From Burkholderiales bacterium (GTDB taxonomy: Bacteria; Pseudomonadota; Gammaproteobacteria; Burkholderiales; UBA11063), in the NCBI GenBank assembly GCA_020697255.1, contig JAJFBE010000004.1, positions 62,001 through 126,000 of the forward strand: a DNA stretch of 64,000 nucleotides, in the 5' to 3' direction. The notes under the pieces were generated by a model. It was not told the origin of the DNA and made no database searches. It saw only the letters and a program-made list of their open reading frames with translations. The position numbers were made by a program, and so were the translations under genes. Below, piece after piece: positions 54,687 to 64,000 of the stretch. Position 1 is the stretch's first letter; every line of letters starts with the position of its first letter.

Positions 54687-56516
54687 CTATTCAACGGTAA
54701 CGCTTTTAGCTAAATTCCGTGGCTTGTCCACATCAGTACCTTTGGTAATTGCAGTATGATAAGAAAGTAACTGTAGTGGAATAGTGTAAATTATCGGTAA
54801 TAGATACTCAGCGATATTCTCTGGCATCTTGACCACACGGTGACATTTAGCAGTCACATCCTCTTCTGTATCCGTAAATAAATATACCACCCCCTGGCGG
54901 GCCAATACTTCCTGGACGTTGGATTTTACCTTATCATGAAGAAGGTTACCAGGCATTAAGATAATCGCTGGCATTTCTTTATCAATTAGCGCTAAGGGGC
55001 CATGCTTTAATTCGCCTGCCGCGTAAGCCTCAGCATGTATGTACGAAATTTCTTTCAACTTTAATGAACCCTCTACTGCAATTGGATAAAGAGTATTACG
55101 CCCCAAAAATAGAGCATGCTGCTTATATTCCATCTCCTTAGCAATTAGCTTTAATTGCTCCTCTAATTTGAGAGTATCAATAATCAACTGCGGCAAACAA
55201 CGCATTTGGCGAATTCGCGCTTCTGCATCATTGCTGGTTAAATGACCTTTTGTCATAGCCAGTGTATTAGCTAAATACAGTAACACAACTAGCTGCGTAG
55301 TAAAAGCTTTGGTTGAGGCAACACCTATTTCAGGCCCCGCCTGGGTTAGTATAGATAGCTTGGATAACCTGGTTAGGCTGCTTTCGGCAACGTTACAAAT
55401 AGCTAAAGTATTAGTCATGCCCAACTCATGTGCATATTTGACACTAGCTAAAGTATCCGCTGTCTCTCCGGATTGTGACAAACTTACAATCAGGGTATTC
55501 GGACGTTTTGGCGGCTTGCTATAACGATATTCCGAAGCAATATCAACCCGGCACTCCAGACCTGCAAAATCTTCAATCCAGTATTTAGCTACCATCCCTG
55601 CATTATAGCTAGTACCACATGCAATTATCTGCACCTGGTCAATTTGTTTGAATATCTTACCTGCATCCCGACCAAATACATTAGTATTAAAACTATTACC
55701 CAAACTTTGCAAGGTTTGAGCTATCGCATCTGGTTGTTCAAAAATTTCTTTTTGCATGTAGTGCCGGTATCCATTCAATTCAGTTTGAGTTACAGATAAC
55801 TCACTAATATTTGGCTTTCGGAAAATCTCTTTGTCATGAGCATCATAAACCTTGTAACCAGCCCGGGTAATTATTGCCACATCTCCATCTTCAAGATATA
55901 CAACCTTTTGCGTTACCGGCAAAAGAGCTGATATATCGGAGGCAAAAAACATCTCCCCAATACCAAGACCTAAAATTAACGGCGCACCAAGACGTGCACA
56001 GACCATTTCATCCGGATTATCCACACACATAACGCCAATAGCGTATGCCCCATGCAATTGTTTAGTTGCCTCTTTAACCGATAACAAAAGATTTTTATTA
56101 GTAACATATAACGAATGAATTAAATGAACTATAACTTCGGTATCGGTCTCAGATTTAAACTCATAGCCTTTAGCTTTTAGTTCTTCGCGAATCGGGGCAT
56201 AATTTTCTATAATACCGTTATGTACCAAGGCAATTTTGTCATTAGAAAAATGCGGGTGCGCATTATCAATAGTAACTCCACCATGTGTTGCCCATCTGGT
56301 ATGCCCAATTCCGCATAGTCCTCTAAAATTTTCATTACCACAAATTTTGGCTAGTTCTTCAACCCGACCCGTAACCCGTTGCCTGGCTAATTTATTAGAA
56401 CTACCAATTACAGTAATACCTGCAGAATCATAACCGCGATATTCAAGACGGGACAAGCCTTCCAAAATAATTGGTACCATATTTCTTTCGCTAACACCAC
56501 CAACTACCCCACACAT
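54687..56516 (-). CDS. glmS: glutamine--fructose-6-phosphate aminotransferase (isomerising)
   Basis: Makes glucosamine-6-phosphate, the first step to UDP-GlcNAc. The catalytic N-terminal Cys2 is in MCGVVGGVSE, with the GATase core GHTRWATHG; two SIS domains follow (LSQSGETADTL, GVASTKAFTTQL). 609 residues, normal length, ending KSVTVE. It converges with mazF. No glmS ribozyme is present upstream, as expected outside Gram-positives. The next gene upstream on the strand is hemH, 25 bp away. Confidence 0.98.
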   Translation of the reverse strand: MCGVVGGVSERNMVPIILEGLSRLEYRGYDSAGITVIGSSNKLARQRVTGRVEELAKICGNENFRGLCGIGHTRWATHGGVTIDNAHPHFSNDKIALVHNGIIENYAPIREELKAKGYEFKSETDTEVIVHLIHSLYVTNKNLLLSVKEATKQLHGAYAIGVMCVDNPDEMVCARLGAPLILGLGIGEMFFASDISALLPVTQKVVYLEDGDVAIITRAGYKVYDAHDKEIFRKPNISELSVTQTELNGYRHYMQKEIFEQPDAIAQTLQSLGNSFNTNVFGRDAGKIFKQIDQVQIIACGTSYNAGMVAKYWIEDFAGLECRVDIASEYRYSKPPKRPNTLIVSLSQSGETADTLASVKYAHELGMTNTLAICNVAESSLTRLSKLSILTQAGPEIGVASTKAFTTQLVVLLYLANTLAMTKGHLTSNDAEARIRQMRCLPQLIIDTLKLEEQLKLIAKEMEYKQHALFLGRNTLYPIAVEGSLKLKEISYIHAEAYAAGELKHGPLALIDKEMPAIILMPGNLLHDKVKSNVQEVLARQGVVYLFTDTEEDVTAKCHRVVKMPENIAEYLLPIIYTIPLQLLSYHTAITKGTDVDKPRNLAKSVTVE

Positions 56517-56541
56517 ATTTATTCCTTCACTATTATAATTA

Positions 56542-57504
56542 TTAACGCCGATACTTAAGAGTAGCTAATTTTTGTAATAAGTCGATACTTGATTCACTAT
56601 CATTTAAACACGGGATATAGTTATATTTACTGCCCCCGTTATCCATGAAAATTTTACGGTTAGTCACGTCTATTTCTTCTAATGTTTCTAAACAATCACT
56701 AATAAACCCCGGGCACACAATTGCAATATCCCTAACCCCCGAGTTGGGTAACAACCCAAGTGTAATAGCCGTTGAAGGAGATATCCATTTGCCCCGGCCA
56801 AATTTGGACTGAAATGTAACCAAATACTCTTCTTGAGCCAGATTTAATTCAGCGGCAATTAAAGAGCTGGTAGTTAAACACTGCTCATAATATACATCCC
56901 CTGATTCAATTATTTTTACCGGCAAAGAATGATAACTAAAAATTAGCTTTTCCGGTTTCCCATGAAGAGCATAATACTTTGCTATAGACCCGGCAACTGC
57001 TTTTATATAATATATATTATCGTGAAAATCACGAATAAAATCAACATGCGGTATGTATTTTTTATCAGCATAAAAATTTGCAACCGCATCAAACACCGCA
57101 GCAGTAGTTGTTGAAGAAAACTGAGGGTATAATGGCAAAACAGTTAGCCGATCTATCTTATATCTGCTATGCAATCTATTTAGAACATCCCCTATATTCG
57201 GATTAGCGTATGAAAATGCATACTCTACAACTACCTCTTCGGTAAATTTGTGCTGCAATTTTTCTTGCTGTGCCTGGGTATAATAGATAAGTGGCGAAGT
57301 GGCGTTTAACCATATGGATTGGTACTGCTTTAATAAACCTTTAGCCCGCACTGGCAGGATTATGCCATATAAAATTGGATACCATATAATCCGGGCAAGA
57401 CCCACCACGCGTTTATCGGATAAGAATCTTTTTAAAAACAACCGAATTGAACCCAGGGTTAATTTATTTGGCGAGCCCAAATTTATCAATAAGACAGCTT
57501 GCAT
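56542..57504 (-). CDS. hemH: ferrochelatase
   Basis: Inserts Fe2+ into protoporphyrin IX. The catalytic His lies in IFSYHSLPVK and the Glu in DCLETLEEI; the N-terminal AVLLINLGSPNKLTL is typical. 320 residues. Part of a minus-strand series with plsY (10 bp upstream) and glmS (downstream). Confidence 0.95.
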   Translation of the reverse strand: MQAVLLINLGSPNKLTLGSIRLFLKRFLSDKRVVGLARIIWYPILYGIILPVRAKGLLKQYQSIWLNATSPLIYYTQAQQEKLQHKFTEEVVVEYAFSYANPNIGDVLNRLHSRYKIDRLTVLPLYPQFSSTTTAAVFDAVANFYADKKYIPHVDFIRDFHDNIYYIKAVAGSIAKYYALHGKPEKLIFSYHSLPVKIIESGDVYYEQCLTTSSLIAAELNLAQEEYLVTFQSKFGRGKWISPSTAITLGLLPNSGVRDIAIVCPGFISDCLETLEEIDVTNRKIFMDNGGSKYNYIPCLNDSESSIDLLQKLATLKYRR

Positions 57505-57514
57505 ACTAATATAA

Positions 57515-58123
57515 TCAACTATCTGTATCTTTTTTAACTACCGGCTGCTCTTGCTTATTGAGTAGGCGAATAATATTGGCCTTATGTTTCCATAAAACCA
57601 AAATAGTAATAAAGACCGTAGCGCCAAAGTAAGAATTGTTCCCCATTAGGCAATAGGCAAAAATCGGGGCTAAAATTGTAGCTATTAAAGCTGATAACGA
57701 TGAAATTTTGGATAGCTTAAATGTAACTAACCAAACTGCAACTAATAATAAGGCTAAGTATAAATTAAAGCCTAACAGGACCCCAATTGCAGTTGCAACC
57801 CCTTTGCCACCTCTAAATTTAAAGAAAACCGGATAGATGTGCCCTACCACAACCAGTATCCCACATATTGCCACCAAAGCTTCACCACCATTTGTTTTAC
57901 CAAAAGTATATTTGGCAATTAAAACTACGATAAGCCCCTTGAGCAAATCACAAAGAAGTGTCAATGCTGCCGCTTTTTTATTGCCGCTACGTAGTACATT
58001 GGTAGCCCCGGCATTTTGTGATCCATATTCACGTGGATCAGCTAAGCGCATAAACCGACTAATAACTATTGCAAACGAGATAGAGCCGATTAAATATGAG
58101 GCTAACATTGCCAGGTAGAGCAT
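57515..58123 (-). CDS. plsY: glycerol-3-phosphate acyltransferase PlsY
   Basis: Membrane enzyme that transfers acyl from acyl phosphate to glycerol-3-phosphate. Three family motifs are seen: SYLIGSISFAIV, the GSQNAGATNVLRSGNKKAA loop and FRGGKGVATAIGV. 202 residues with about five TM segments. Together with glpK at the far end of the window it serves glycerolipid metabolism. Confidence 0.95.
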   Translation of the reverse strand: MLYLAMLASYLIGSISFAIVISRFMRLADPREYGSQNAGATNVLRSGNKKAAALTLLCDLLKGLIVVLIAKYTFGKTNGGEALVAICGILVVVGHIYPVFFKFRGGKGVATAIGVLLGFNLYLALLLVAVWLVTFKLSKISSLSALIATILAPIFAYCLMGNNSYFGATVFITILVLWKHKANIIRLLNKQEQPVVKKDTDS

Positions 58124-58138
58124 ATATATTCCTTTAAA

Positions 58139-58172
58139 TAGATTCCCGTTTACCCCACGCGTGTGTATACAG
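58139..58172. repeat. degenerate palindromic intergenic repeat
   Basis: GATTCCCGTTTACCCCACGC then GTGTGTATACAGGAGTTACA, related in edge and layout to the dRS3-like repeats near 18.35 and 28.83 kb. Confidence 0.4.
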
Positions 58173-58184
58173 GAGTTACAGTAA

Positions 58185-58670
58185 TTAATATTTAATATTT
58201 ACATCAAGCTTATTCTGCCCAACGTTCATATTAACGTTTTTGCTAGGCTGAATAGGTACACTAAAATTATTATTATATTTATACATTTCATTTCTTGTCG
58301 ATTGGTCAAGCAATGCCGACTGATTGGCCGTACTTTGTACCGTACCGCCACTTGACATATCAACAACTTTGGATTTATCATCATGCTCGCTGTTAGAATA
58401 GGTAATCACCCTGGCTGCCGTACTACTTTCATTATCTTTGCAAAAAACATTGCTTTTACCATCTTCCCTGGTTCTATTACAATACCAGCTATTGTGATTT
58501 GCGCTATTATTTCTTTTAGTGGTAACTAATGGCTTAATCGGCATGTTAGGGTCGCTGCTCTCAGTTGGCCCGGATGCTATAAAACCCGGGACAAAATCTG
58601 CCAGGCCCAGGGCACTAATATCACTCACCCAAAGACATAATATTAATAATTTGACCACCTTTTCAATCAT
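58185..58670 (-). CDS. hypothetical exported protein
   Basis: 161 residues from the ATG at 58670 (a longer frame begins at 58679). Hydrophobic signal (KVVKLLILCLWVSDISALG). The rest is low-complexity Asn, Ser, Thr, with two Cys (WYCNRTRE and VFCKDN) in the middle. No family recognised. It may be a small periplasmic or surface protein. Its neighbours, plsY and erpA, do not hint at a function. Confidence 0.6.
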   Translation of the reverse strand: MIEKVVKLLILCLWVSDISALGLADFVPGFIASGPTESSDPNMPIKPLVTTKRNNSANHNSWYCNRTREDGKSNVFCKDNESSTAARVITYSNSEHDDKSKVVDMSSGGTVQSTANQSALLDQSTRNEMYKYNNNFSVPIQPSKNVNMNVGQNKLDVNIKY

Positions 58671-58721
58671 TACATACAAAACCTTGTCACACGATTTCCG
58701 GATAGTTATGTGAAACTAACT

Positions 58722-59054
58722 TTAAACTGAAAACGATGAACCACACCCACAGGTTGTTTGGGCATTGGGATTTTTAATTGTGAACTGCGCACCCTCAAAT
58801 GAATCAACATAGTCAATCTCAGCACCGACTAGATACTGGTATGACATACTGTCTATCAAAAATTTTACGCCGTCTTTTTCTACAACAAAATCATCTTCAT
58901 TAGTAATCTCGTCAAAAGTAAAACCATATTGAAAACCCGAGCAGCCACCACCAGTGATAAATACCCTGAGTTTTAAATCCGGATTTCCTTCCTCTTCAAT
59001 TAATTCTTTTACTTTATTTACCGCATTTTGCGTAAATACCATTGCATTTTCCAT
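58722..59054 (-). CDS. erpA: iron-sulfur cluster insertion protein ErpA
   Basis: A-type carrier delivering Fe-S clusters to apoproteins. The three ligand cysteines are in [11 protein letters not shown] and TTCGCGSSF. 110 residues. Starts [16 protein letters not shown] hairpin terminator of the upstream tsf lies just before. Confidence 0.95.
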   Translation of the reverse strand: MENAMVFTQNAVNKVKELIEEEGNPDLKLRVFITGGGCSGFQYGFTFDEITNEDDFVVEKDGVKFLIDSMSYQYLVGAEIDYVDSFEGAQFTIKNPNAQTTCGCGSSFSV

Positions 59055-59093
59055 TAATATTTTACCTACTATAAGTTATTATACGCATATATT

Positions 59094-59128
59094 ATAACAA
59101 AAAATCCTTCACATAAGTGAAGGATTTT
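59094..59128 (-). terminator. Rho-independent terminator of rpsB-tsf
   Basis: A perfect 12-bp stem AAAATCCTTCAC/GTGAAGGATTTT (59101-59128) with a 4-nt loop and a T-rich tail on the minus strand, downstream of tsf. Confidence 0.9.
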
Positions 59129-59162
59129 GGATCCCCGCCTGCGCGAGGATGACAGCACGCGT
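59129..59162. repeat. dRS3/REP-like palindrome
   Basis: GGATCCCCGCCTGCGCGAGG then ATGACAGCACGCG, with the CCCCGC...GCG arms and GATGAC edge shared with other intergenic repeats in the window. Confidence 0.5.
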
Positions 59163-59168
59163 CTTTCT

Positions 59169-60047
59169 TTAAATGTTAGCTGCTGCGGCTACCTCTGATG
59201 CATAGTCAGTTACTTTCTTTTCAATACCTTCGCCAACTATAAACATAGCAAATGTATTTACTTTAGCATTTTTACCAGCTAAAAGCTTTTCAACCGTAAC
59301 ATCCGGGTTTTTTACAAAAGGTTGACCTAAAAGAGTCACTTCCGCTAAAAATTTATTTATGCGGCCTTCAACCATTTTAGCAACAATTTCAGCAGGCTTA
59401 CCAGATGCTGATGCTTGTTGTGTAAAGATATTGCGCTCTTCTTCTAGCTTAGTGGAAGGAACATTTTCACGTGATACACAAATGGGCTTGCTCGCTGCAA
59501 TATGCATAGCTAAATCCCGGCCCAATTCAGAATCACCACCAAGCACATCGCAAACTACACCAATTTTTTTACCATGTAGATAAGTTCCAATTGATCCGCT
59601 GGTTGTGATATTTTCAAATCTACGTACTCCAATATTTTCACCAAGCTTGGCAATAATATCTTTCCGTGTCTCTTCAACTGTTTTTCCAGTACTTAATTTT
59701 ACATTGGCTAAGTCATCTAATGATTTAACATTTTGCTCAACAATTGCACGAGCTACTTCGTTAGCAAAGCTTACAAAGTTTTCATCTTTTGCTACAAAGT
59801 CAGTTTCACAATTGACTTCAACCAAAGCACACTTTTTATGATCTGGCGTAACGTAAACAGCTACCGTACCTTCAGCAGCAGTTCTGCTAGCCATTTTACC
59901 AGCCTTGGCACCGCTTTTTACACGGATAATTTCTTCAGCTTTTTTTAAATCGCCGGCAGCTTCAACCAAAGCTTTTTTACATTCCATCATTCCCAAGCCC
60001 GTCATTTCACGAAGCTCAGCTACCATTTTTGCTGTAATATTTGACAT
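59169..60047 (-). CDS. tsf: elongation factor Ts
   Basis: Guanine nucleotide exchange factor for EF-Tu. Start at ATG 60047 ([20 protein letters not shown]) with AGGA 9-10 nt upstream; the longer frame to 60092 only adds the end of rpsB-overlapping sequence. The conserved [27 protein letters not shown] and [17 protein letters not shown] blocks are all present. 292 residues, a common length. Co-transcribed with rpsB, 10 bp downstream. Confidence 0.97.
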   Translation of the reverse strand: MSNITAKMVAELREMTGLGMMECKKALVEAAGDLKKAEEIIRVKSGAKAGKMASRTAAEGTVAVYVTPDHKKCALVEVNCETDFVAKDENFVSFANEVARAIVEQNVKSLDDLANVKLSTGKTVEETRKDIIAKLGENIGVRRFENITTSGSIGTYLHGKKIGVVCDVLGGDSELGRDLAMHIAASKPICVSRENVPSTKLEEERNIFTQQASASGKPAEIVAKMVEGRINKFLAEVTLLGQPFVKNPDVTVEKLLAGKNAKVNTFAMFIVGEGIEKKVTDYASEVAAAANI

Positions 60048-60057
60048 AATTTTATCC

Positions 60058-61011
60058 TTATTCTGCTGATGCGCTATTAGCATCTTCTGCAACTACATCT
60101 GTAGTTGCTTCTTCGGCTTTCTTAGCTTTAGGTTTACGAGTTTTAGCTGCAGTTTTTTCTTCAGTTGCTTCTCCCGGGGCCGCCTCTACCGCAGCGGTTT
60201 CTTCTGCTGCCGGAGCCGCTTCACTATCATTTGCTGTAGCTTTTTTTACTCTACGCACAGTCTTTGGCTTAGCATCAGTTTCGCCTTCACCCACCATTTC
60301 CAGTTTAGTATGAGTAACTAAATCTGTAATTACACTTTCTTTACCACTAATGATCGCATCAGCAACAGCAGATGCATACAATGTAATTGCTTGTGCCGAA
60401 TCATCGTTACCCGGAATAACATAATCAACTTGCGAGGGGTCATTATTAGTATCCACAACACCAATTACGGGAATATTTAATTTTTTTGCTTCTAAAATAG
60501 CAATGTTATGGCAACCTGTATCAACTATAAAAATAGCTGAAGGCAAGTTTTTCATTTCAGAAATACCACCGATACTTGATTGTAATTTAGCAATAGAGCG
60601 GTTTAAATCCAATAGTTCTTTTTTAGATAAACCAGACTCACTTGATTTGCCCAATAACTCTTGTTTAGTTTCTAATTTTTTGATAGACTTTTTAACCGTT
60701 TCAAAGTTAGTTAGCATACCACCTAACCAGCGATGATTAACAAATGGCTGACCTGCACGTTTTGCTTCAGCTTCAATAATTTCACTAGCTTGTGAACGAG
60801 TACCAACAAATAATACAGTACCTTTATTTTTTGCAGTTTGTTTTATAAACTTGATTGCTTCATCAAATAAAACAACAGTTTTATCCAAATTTATAATATG
60901 AATCTTATTTCTTGCACCAAAAATATAAGGTTTCATTTTTGGATTCCAGAATTTAGTTTGGTGCCCAAAATGAACACCCGCTTCTAACATTGATTTCATT
61001 GAAACAGACAT
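60058..61011 (-). CDS. rpsB: 30S ribosomal protein S2, with an unusually long C-terminal tail
   Basis: S2 binds the 16S rRNA head-body region. The core is normal: [52 protein letters not shown] and [19 protein letters not shown]. The standard protein is about 240 residues; here about 70 more follow, rich in Ala, Glu, Lys and Thr (for example [17 protein letters not shown]), predicted to be disordered. Transcription is likely from an extended -10 at 61170-61178, with a structured leader. Confidence 0.97.
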   Translation of the reverse strand: MSVSMKSMLEAGVHFGHQTKFWNPKMKPYIFGARNKIHIINLDKTVVLFDEAIKFIKQTAKNKGTVLFVGTRSQASEIIEAEAKRAGQPFVNHRWLGGMLTNFETVKKSIKKLETKQELLGKSSESGLSKKELLDLNRSIAKLQSSIGGISEMKNLPSAIFIVDTGCHNIAILEAKKLNIPVIGVVDTNNDPSQVDYVIPGNDDSAQAITLYASAVADAIISGKESVITDLVTHTKLEMVGEGETDAKPKTVRRVKKATANDSEAAPAAEETAAVEAAPGEATEEKTAAKTRKPKAKKAEEATTDVVAEDANSASAE

Positions 61012-61178
61012 TTAATTTTCCTATAATTAAAGGGTTATTGCCTCCATCAGTGGATTTCGATAATTAAAGACGTGCCTTAACTACACCCCTACACCACCGA
61101 TGTGCGAATTTTGGCGGCCGTTAACACGGCAACCGCTAAATTTGTACAATATTTTAATTGTAACCCATTATTATAACA
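61012..61178 (-). promoter_or_regulatory. rpsB promoter and structured leader
   Basis: Minus strand extended -10 TGTTATAAT (61170-61178), with a poor TTGGAA 19 bp upstream. The roughly 150-nt leader has a hairpin whose stem includes GCCGT-GTTA-ACGGC, consistent with the autoregulated S2 leaders known in proteobacteria, though no exact match to the E. coli element was seen. Confidence 0.45.
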
Positions 61179-61327
61179 TGCCATACTCCATAATTTCCAA
61201 TATATTTTACCGCAACCGATAGACAAACCTGATATAATAGAGAGTGTTATCCACCACAAAAGCAAAATACCATAGCTTTTTATCTGTTTTTAATTACACT
61301 CCGTATTTATTTGTTAAAGGAACACTA

Positions 61328-63271
61328 ATGAAAAAGTTAAATATGCCATCGACTCTTTTTGGCATTTTATGCGCCTTAGTACTAGGTGTCTGTGTAGGCG
61401 ATAGTAATATCGGACCTGGTCCATCCAGGTCTGATAATGCTATTTTTAATAGCACAAAAACAGCTAGTTCACAAAAAGCTAAAGCCGAAAATACTGATTC
61501 TATGCTTACTAGTTTTACACTATGGAATGAAAATGACGTAAATACAATAAGTGCCGGAGAAATTATCGGGAATAATATCACGGTACAATTACCAGCAGAT
61601 ACGATAACGACTGCCAGTGTTATGTTTAAGCTTACATTTACGGGAGCAGATACAATCTCAACAAATGGGATTCAAATTAAAAATAATACTGATGTACAGA
61701 TTGATCTTAACGCCCCTATGGTATTTACTGCAACAAAAGATGGAATTTCGAAAAATTATACCGTTTCATTTATAAAAAGAGAACCATATTTTAAATTTTA
61801 TGATAAAGCCAATACCTGTATCAGAGACATAGATGGTAATATTTGGACAAAAACACCTAATAAAGTCATTAAGGGAGGACAATGGAAAGATACGCTTAAT
61901 TACGTAAATGATTCATTTTCCGCCTGTGGCATTCCTCTTCAAAAATGGACATTACCATCTACCGTACAAGCACAGGCTATAATAAATACAGTCCCTCTTA
62001 ACTTTCAATACCCAAGTCAAACCAGCCCGGATACCGCTCCCCTTGCTTGGTTTAATGCACAAACAGAAAGTAATGTTAAGCTTTTAAACTTGCCAAATGT
62101 TGTAGATTTTTGGACCCAGGAAGACGACAGCAGCAAAAAAGACTATGCTCTTGCTATGCGCTTAGGTGCTACAAAGCCAAAAATAGTGTCCATTCAAAAT
62201 CGGAATTATTTTAGTGTTGCCTGGCCAGTCTCAAGTGGGGATGGCAGCGATGCAAAAACTATCACTAATTTTACCTTTACCCCGCAAAATGAATTGCCTA
62301 TCCAAGGTATAGTAGCTGGTAATTTAATTTTTCTAGTAATGCCCCCATTACCCGAACATACTATTATGAGAGGAGGTATTGCTGTTTCAGCTACCGGAGG
62401 TACAGTATCAATTAATGGTATTTCACAGCTAGACAATTATAGTTTTCCATCTGGAGCACCGCCTTCATTTCCACCAATACTCCCTGTCACAGTAACAGCA
62501 AAAAATGGCAAGAAAAACATATACTCATTAATTGTCCGGTCAAGTTCTTCATTTAATACAATAACAGGAAAAACCGGCAATAAAAATATATTTTCATCAA
62601 TTATCAGTTCAGGCCCTGCATTTACAAGCTTTGCAGTATTTGATTCAATAGCTAATACTATGGTACCTGGAATAATAGATAATGAAAAAAATACTATAAC
62701 AGTCCAATTAGCAGATGGGGCAAGTTTGTATACAAAAGTGTTTTTTTCTACTTCATTCCCTATAGCAGAAGCAAATGTTATGGTTAATAATCAAAGTATA
62801 ATGTCATCACAAAGTGTTCATTTTGACGATGAAAATGGTAATAATATTCCTGTTCAATTCACAATAAATGAAGATGGGCTATTAGATCAAACATACTCAG
62901 TAACTGTATTATCCAACTCTACCAGTCAATGCGATTGTACTCCAATTGGCCCTAAATCTACATGTTCATGCCCATACACGCCATGGTTTACTCTTCTAAA
63001 AGACGGTGGTGTAAGTAATTATCATTTAATTTGTACTAATCCAAATTATCCTTATCCTATCGACTGGGGTTGGTCGCCGGATGACAATGGAGTAGCATGT
63101 TTTAAAAATATGGGTACTACGCCTAAAATGGAGAATATAACTTGTAAAAATTGGAATATCGGTTGGGGTGAGGATAAGCATGTTCAATTAAAAATAATGT
63201 GTGGCTCTACTCTTCCTAAAGATTATAATCTTCCTGAGGATGATAAAAATAGGCACAGTCAAAGATTATAA
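61328..63271 (+). CDS. exported Ig-like-repeat protein with DUF1566-like domain
   Basis: 647 residues from the ATG at 61328, which has AAGGA 7-8 nt upstream (the frame from 61244 is not needed). The signal sequence ends LVLGVCVGDS; the Cys could be lipidated but -1 is Val, which is not a standard lipobox. Repeats like those of the large kelch lipoprotein appear at the N-terminus (ITVQLPADT...DGISKNYTVSF) and in later segments. Between them lies a DUF1566-like region (TCIRDIDGNIWTKTPN, then DYALAMRLG and VAWPVSSGDG). The C-terminus has six Cys (CDCTPIGPKSTCSCP). Function unknown, probably surface-exposed. Confidence 0.75.
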   Translation: MKKLNMPSTLFGILCALVLGVCVGDSNIGPGPSRSDNAIFNSTKTASSQKAKAENTDSMLTSFTLWNENDVNTISAGEIIGNNITVQLPADTITTASVMFKLTFTGADTISTNGIQIKNNTDVQIDLNAPMVFTATKDGISKNYTVSFIKREPYFKFYDKANTCIRDIDGNIWTKTPNKVIKGGQWKDTLNYVNDSFSACGIPLQKWTLPSTVQAQAIINTVPLNFQYPSQTSPDTAPLAWFNAQTESNVKLLNLPNVVDFWTQEDDSSKKDYALAMRLGATKPKIVSIQNRNYFSVAWPVSSGDGSDAKTITNFTFTPQNELPIQGIVAGNLIFLVMPPLPEHTIMRGGIAVSATGGTVSINGISQLDNYSFPSGAPPSFPPILPVTVTAKNGKKNIYSLIVRSSSSFNTITGKTGNKNIFSSIISSGPAFTSFAVFDSIANTMVPGIIDNEKNTITVQLADGASLYTKVFFSTSFPIAEANVMVNNQSIMSSQSVHFDDENGNNIPVQFTINEDGLLDQTYSVTVLSNSTSQCDCTPIGPKSTCSCPYTPWFTLLKDGGVSNYHLICTNPNYPYPIDWGWSPDDNGVACFKNMGTTPKMENITCKNWNIGWGEDKHVQLKIMCGSTLPKDYNLPEDDKNRHSQRL

Positions 63272-63300
63272 AACTAAAATACAGATAAAAATAGCTTATC

Positions 63301-64000
63301 GTGGCAAAATACATATTAGCTCTTGATCAAGGAACAACAAGTTCAAGAGCTATCATATTTGATAAAGCCGGGAATATTGTCAGCTCTAAAAGCCAAGAAT
63401 TTGGGCAAATATACCCATCCCCTGGCTGGGTTGAACATGATCCCAATGAAATCTGGTTGACCCAGTTATCTACGGCCAAAATGGCTATAGCTTTAACCAG
63501 CGCAGCGAGCCATGATATAGCGGCAATCGGTATCACCAATCAACGAGAGACTACAATAGTCTGGAACTTAGACACAGGCATCCCAATATATAACGCGATC
63601 GTCTGGCAAGATCGGAGAACTGCCGGCATAGTAGATGAACTTAAACAAAAAGGCTATGGAGATTTATTTTTGCAAAAAACCGGCTTGGTGCTGGATGCAT
63701 ATTTCTCAGGTACTAAGCTAAAATGGATTTTGGATAATGTACAAGGTAGCCGTGAATTGGCTGCTGCTGGCAAACTGGCTTTTGGAACAGTAGATACCTG
63801 GATAATCTGGAACCTAAGTAACAGACGTAACCTGGTTACCGACGAATCTAATGCTTCCAGGACCTTATTATTTAATATTCACACTGGAACATGGGATAGT
63901 GAATTACTTGAAATTTTAGATATCCCTCCTCAAATTCTGCCTAATATAGTCTCATCTTCCGGTATATTAGGTGAGGCAAGCTCAGGGTTATTTGGTAACC
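63301..64000 (+). CDS. glpK: glycerol kinase, N-terminal part
   Basis: Phosphorylates glycerol with ATP. GTG start at 63301 ([20 protein letters not shown]), with the FGGY-family core [45 protein letters not shown] and [12 protein letters not shown]. The C-terminus is outside the window, 233 codons are visible. No strong Shine-Dalgarno is seen. The upstream gene ends 29 bp before. Confidence 0.96.
   Translation, partial: MAKYILALDQGTTSSRAIIFDKAGNIVSSKSQEFGQIYPSPGWVEHDPNEIWLTQLSTAKMAIALTSAASHDIAAIGITNQRETTIVWNLDTGIPIYNAIVWQDRRTAGIVDELKQKGYGDLFLQKTGLVLDAYFSGTKLKWILDNVQGSRELAAAGKLAFGTVDTWIIWNLSNRRNLVTDESNASRTLLFNIHTGTWDSELLEILDIPPQILPNIVSSSGILGEASSGLFGN

Overview
The window is an AT-rich bacterial chromosome segment with dense, short-gapped operons. 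The housekeeping set (alaS, cca, hupB, rsmJ, rlmH, truA, asd, mtnN, accD, purB, trpS, glmS, hemH, plsY, erpA, tsf, rpsB, glpK) and gamma/Neisseria-type forms such as Asd, RsmJ and ErpA point to a Gram-negative proteobacterium on the beta/gamma side. Several intergenic palindromes look like Neisseria dRS3-type repeats, so an AT-rich Neisseriales-like lineage is plausible, but this is inference and not proven.

Layout. 1-6.0 kb (minus): alaS (partial), an unusual DAACS symporter, a MidA-type methyltransferase, a PAP2 phosphatase, a WbpE-like sugar aminotransferase and 5-formyl-THF cyclo-ligase. 6.0-10.9 kb (plus): lytic transglycosylase, CCA transferase, a UPF0126/TRIC membrane protein, HU with a consensus promoter and terminator, and a small lipoprotein. 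10.9-13.6 kb: a TPP riboswitch controlling a ykoEDC thiamine-precursor ECF transporter. 13.7-17.2 kb: a large lipoprotein with seven Ig-like repeats and six kelch repeats. 17.6-32 kb: rRNA methyltransferases, an Ada-AlkA fusion with Ogt, truA-asd-mtnN-accD, a short RNase E/G homologue, tRNA-Asn, a HigBA-like module with a broken toxin, a purB operon and trpS.

32-54 kb is accessory DNA. It holds zeta-toxin-like P-loop remnants, three copies of a 61-bp palindromic repeat, pseudogenes (AhpD-like, Old Yellow Enzyme) and a minus-strand signalling island. The island has two 10-TM hybrid histidine kinases, two GNAT acyltransferases next to them, and four LuxR-type regulators, three of which share an atypical HTH. 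A PadR-controlled flavin monooxygenase operon and a MazEF module follow.

The most interesting find is a two-copy locus at 51.98-52.28 kb (apparently intact) and 47.51-47.80 kb (decayed), absent from normal gene calls. Each copy encodes a 40-residue hydrophobic/basic peptide on the plus strand. Facing it on the minus strand is a consensus sigma70 promoter for an overlapping antisense RNA, and one RNA stem covaries between the copies. This is the layout of a type I toxin-antitoxin system, with a peptide I do not recognise. The decayed copy has lost its start codon and Shine-Dalgarno and has a one-base loss in an A-tract, while its antisense promoter is kept.

54.7-64 kb returns to housekeeping genes (glmS, hemH, plsY, erpA, tsf, rpsB), then a second Ig-like-repeat exported protein with a DUF1566-like domain and the start of glpK.
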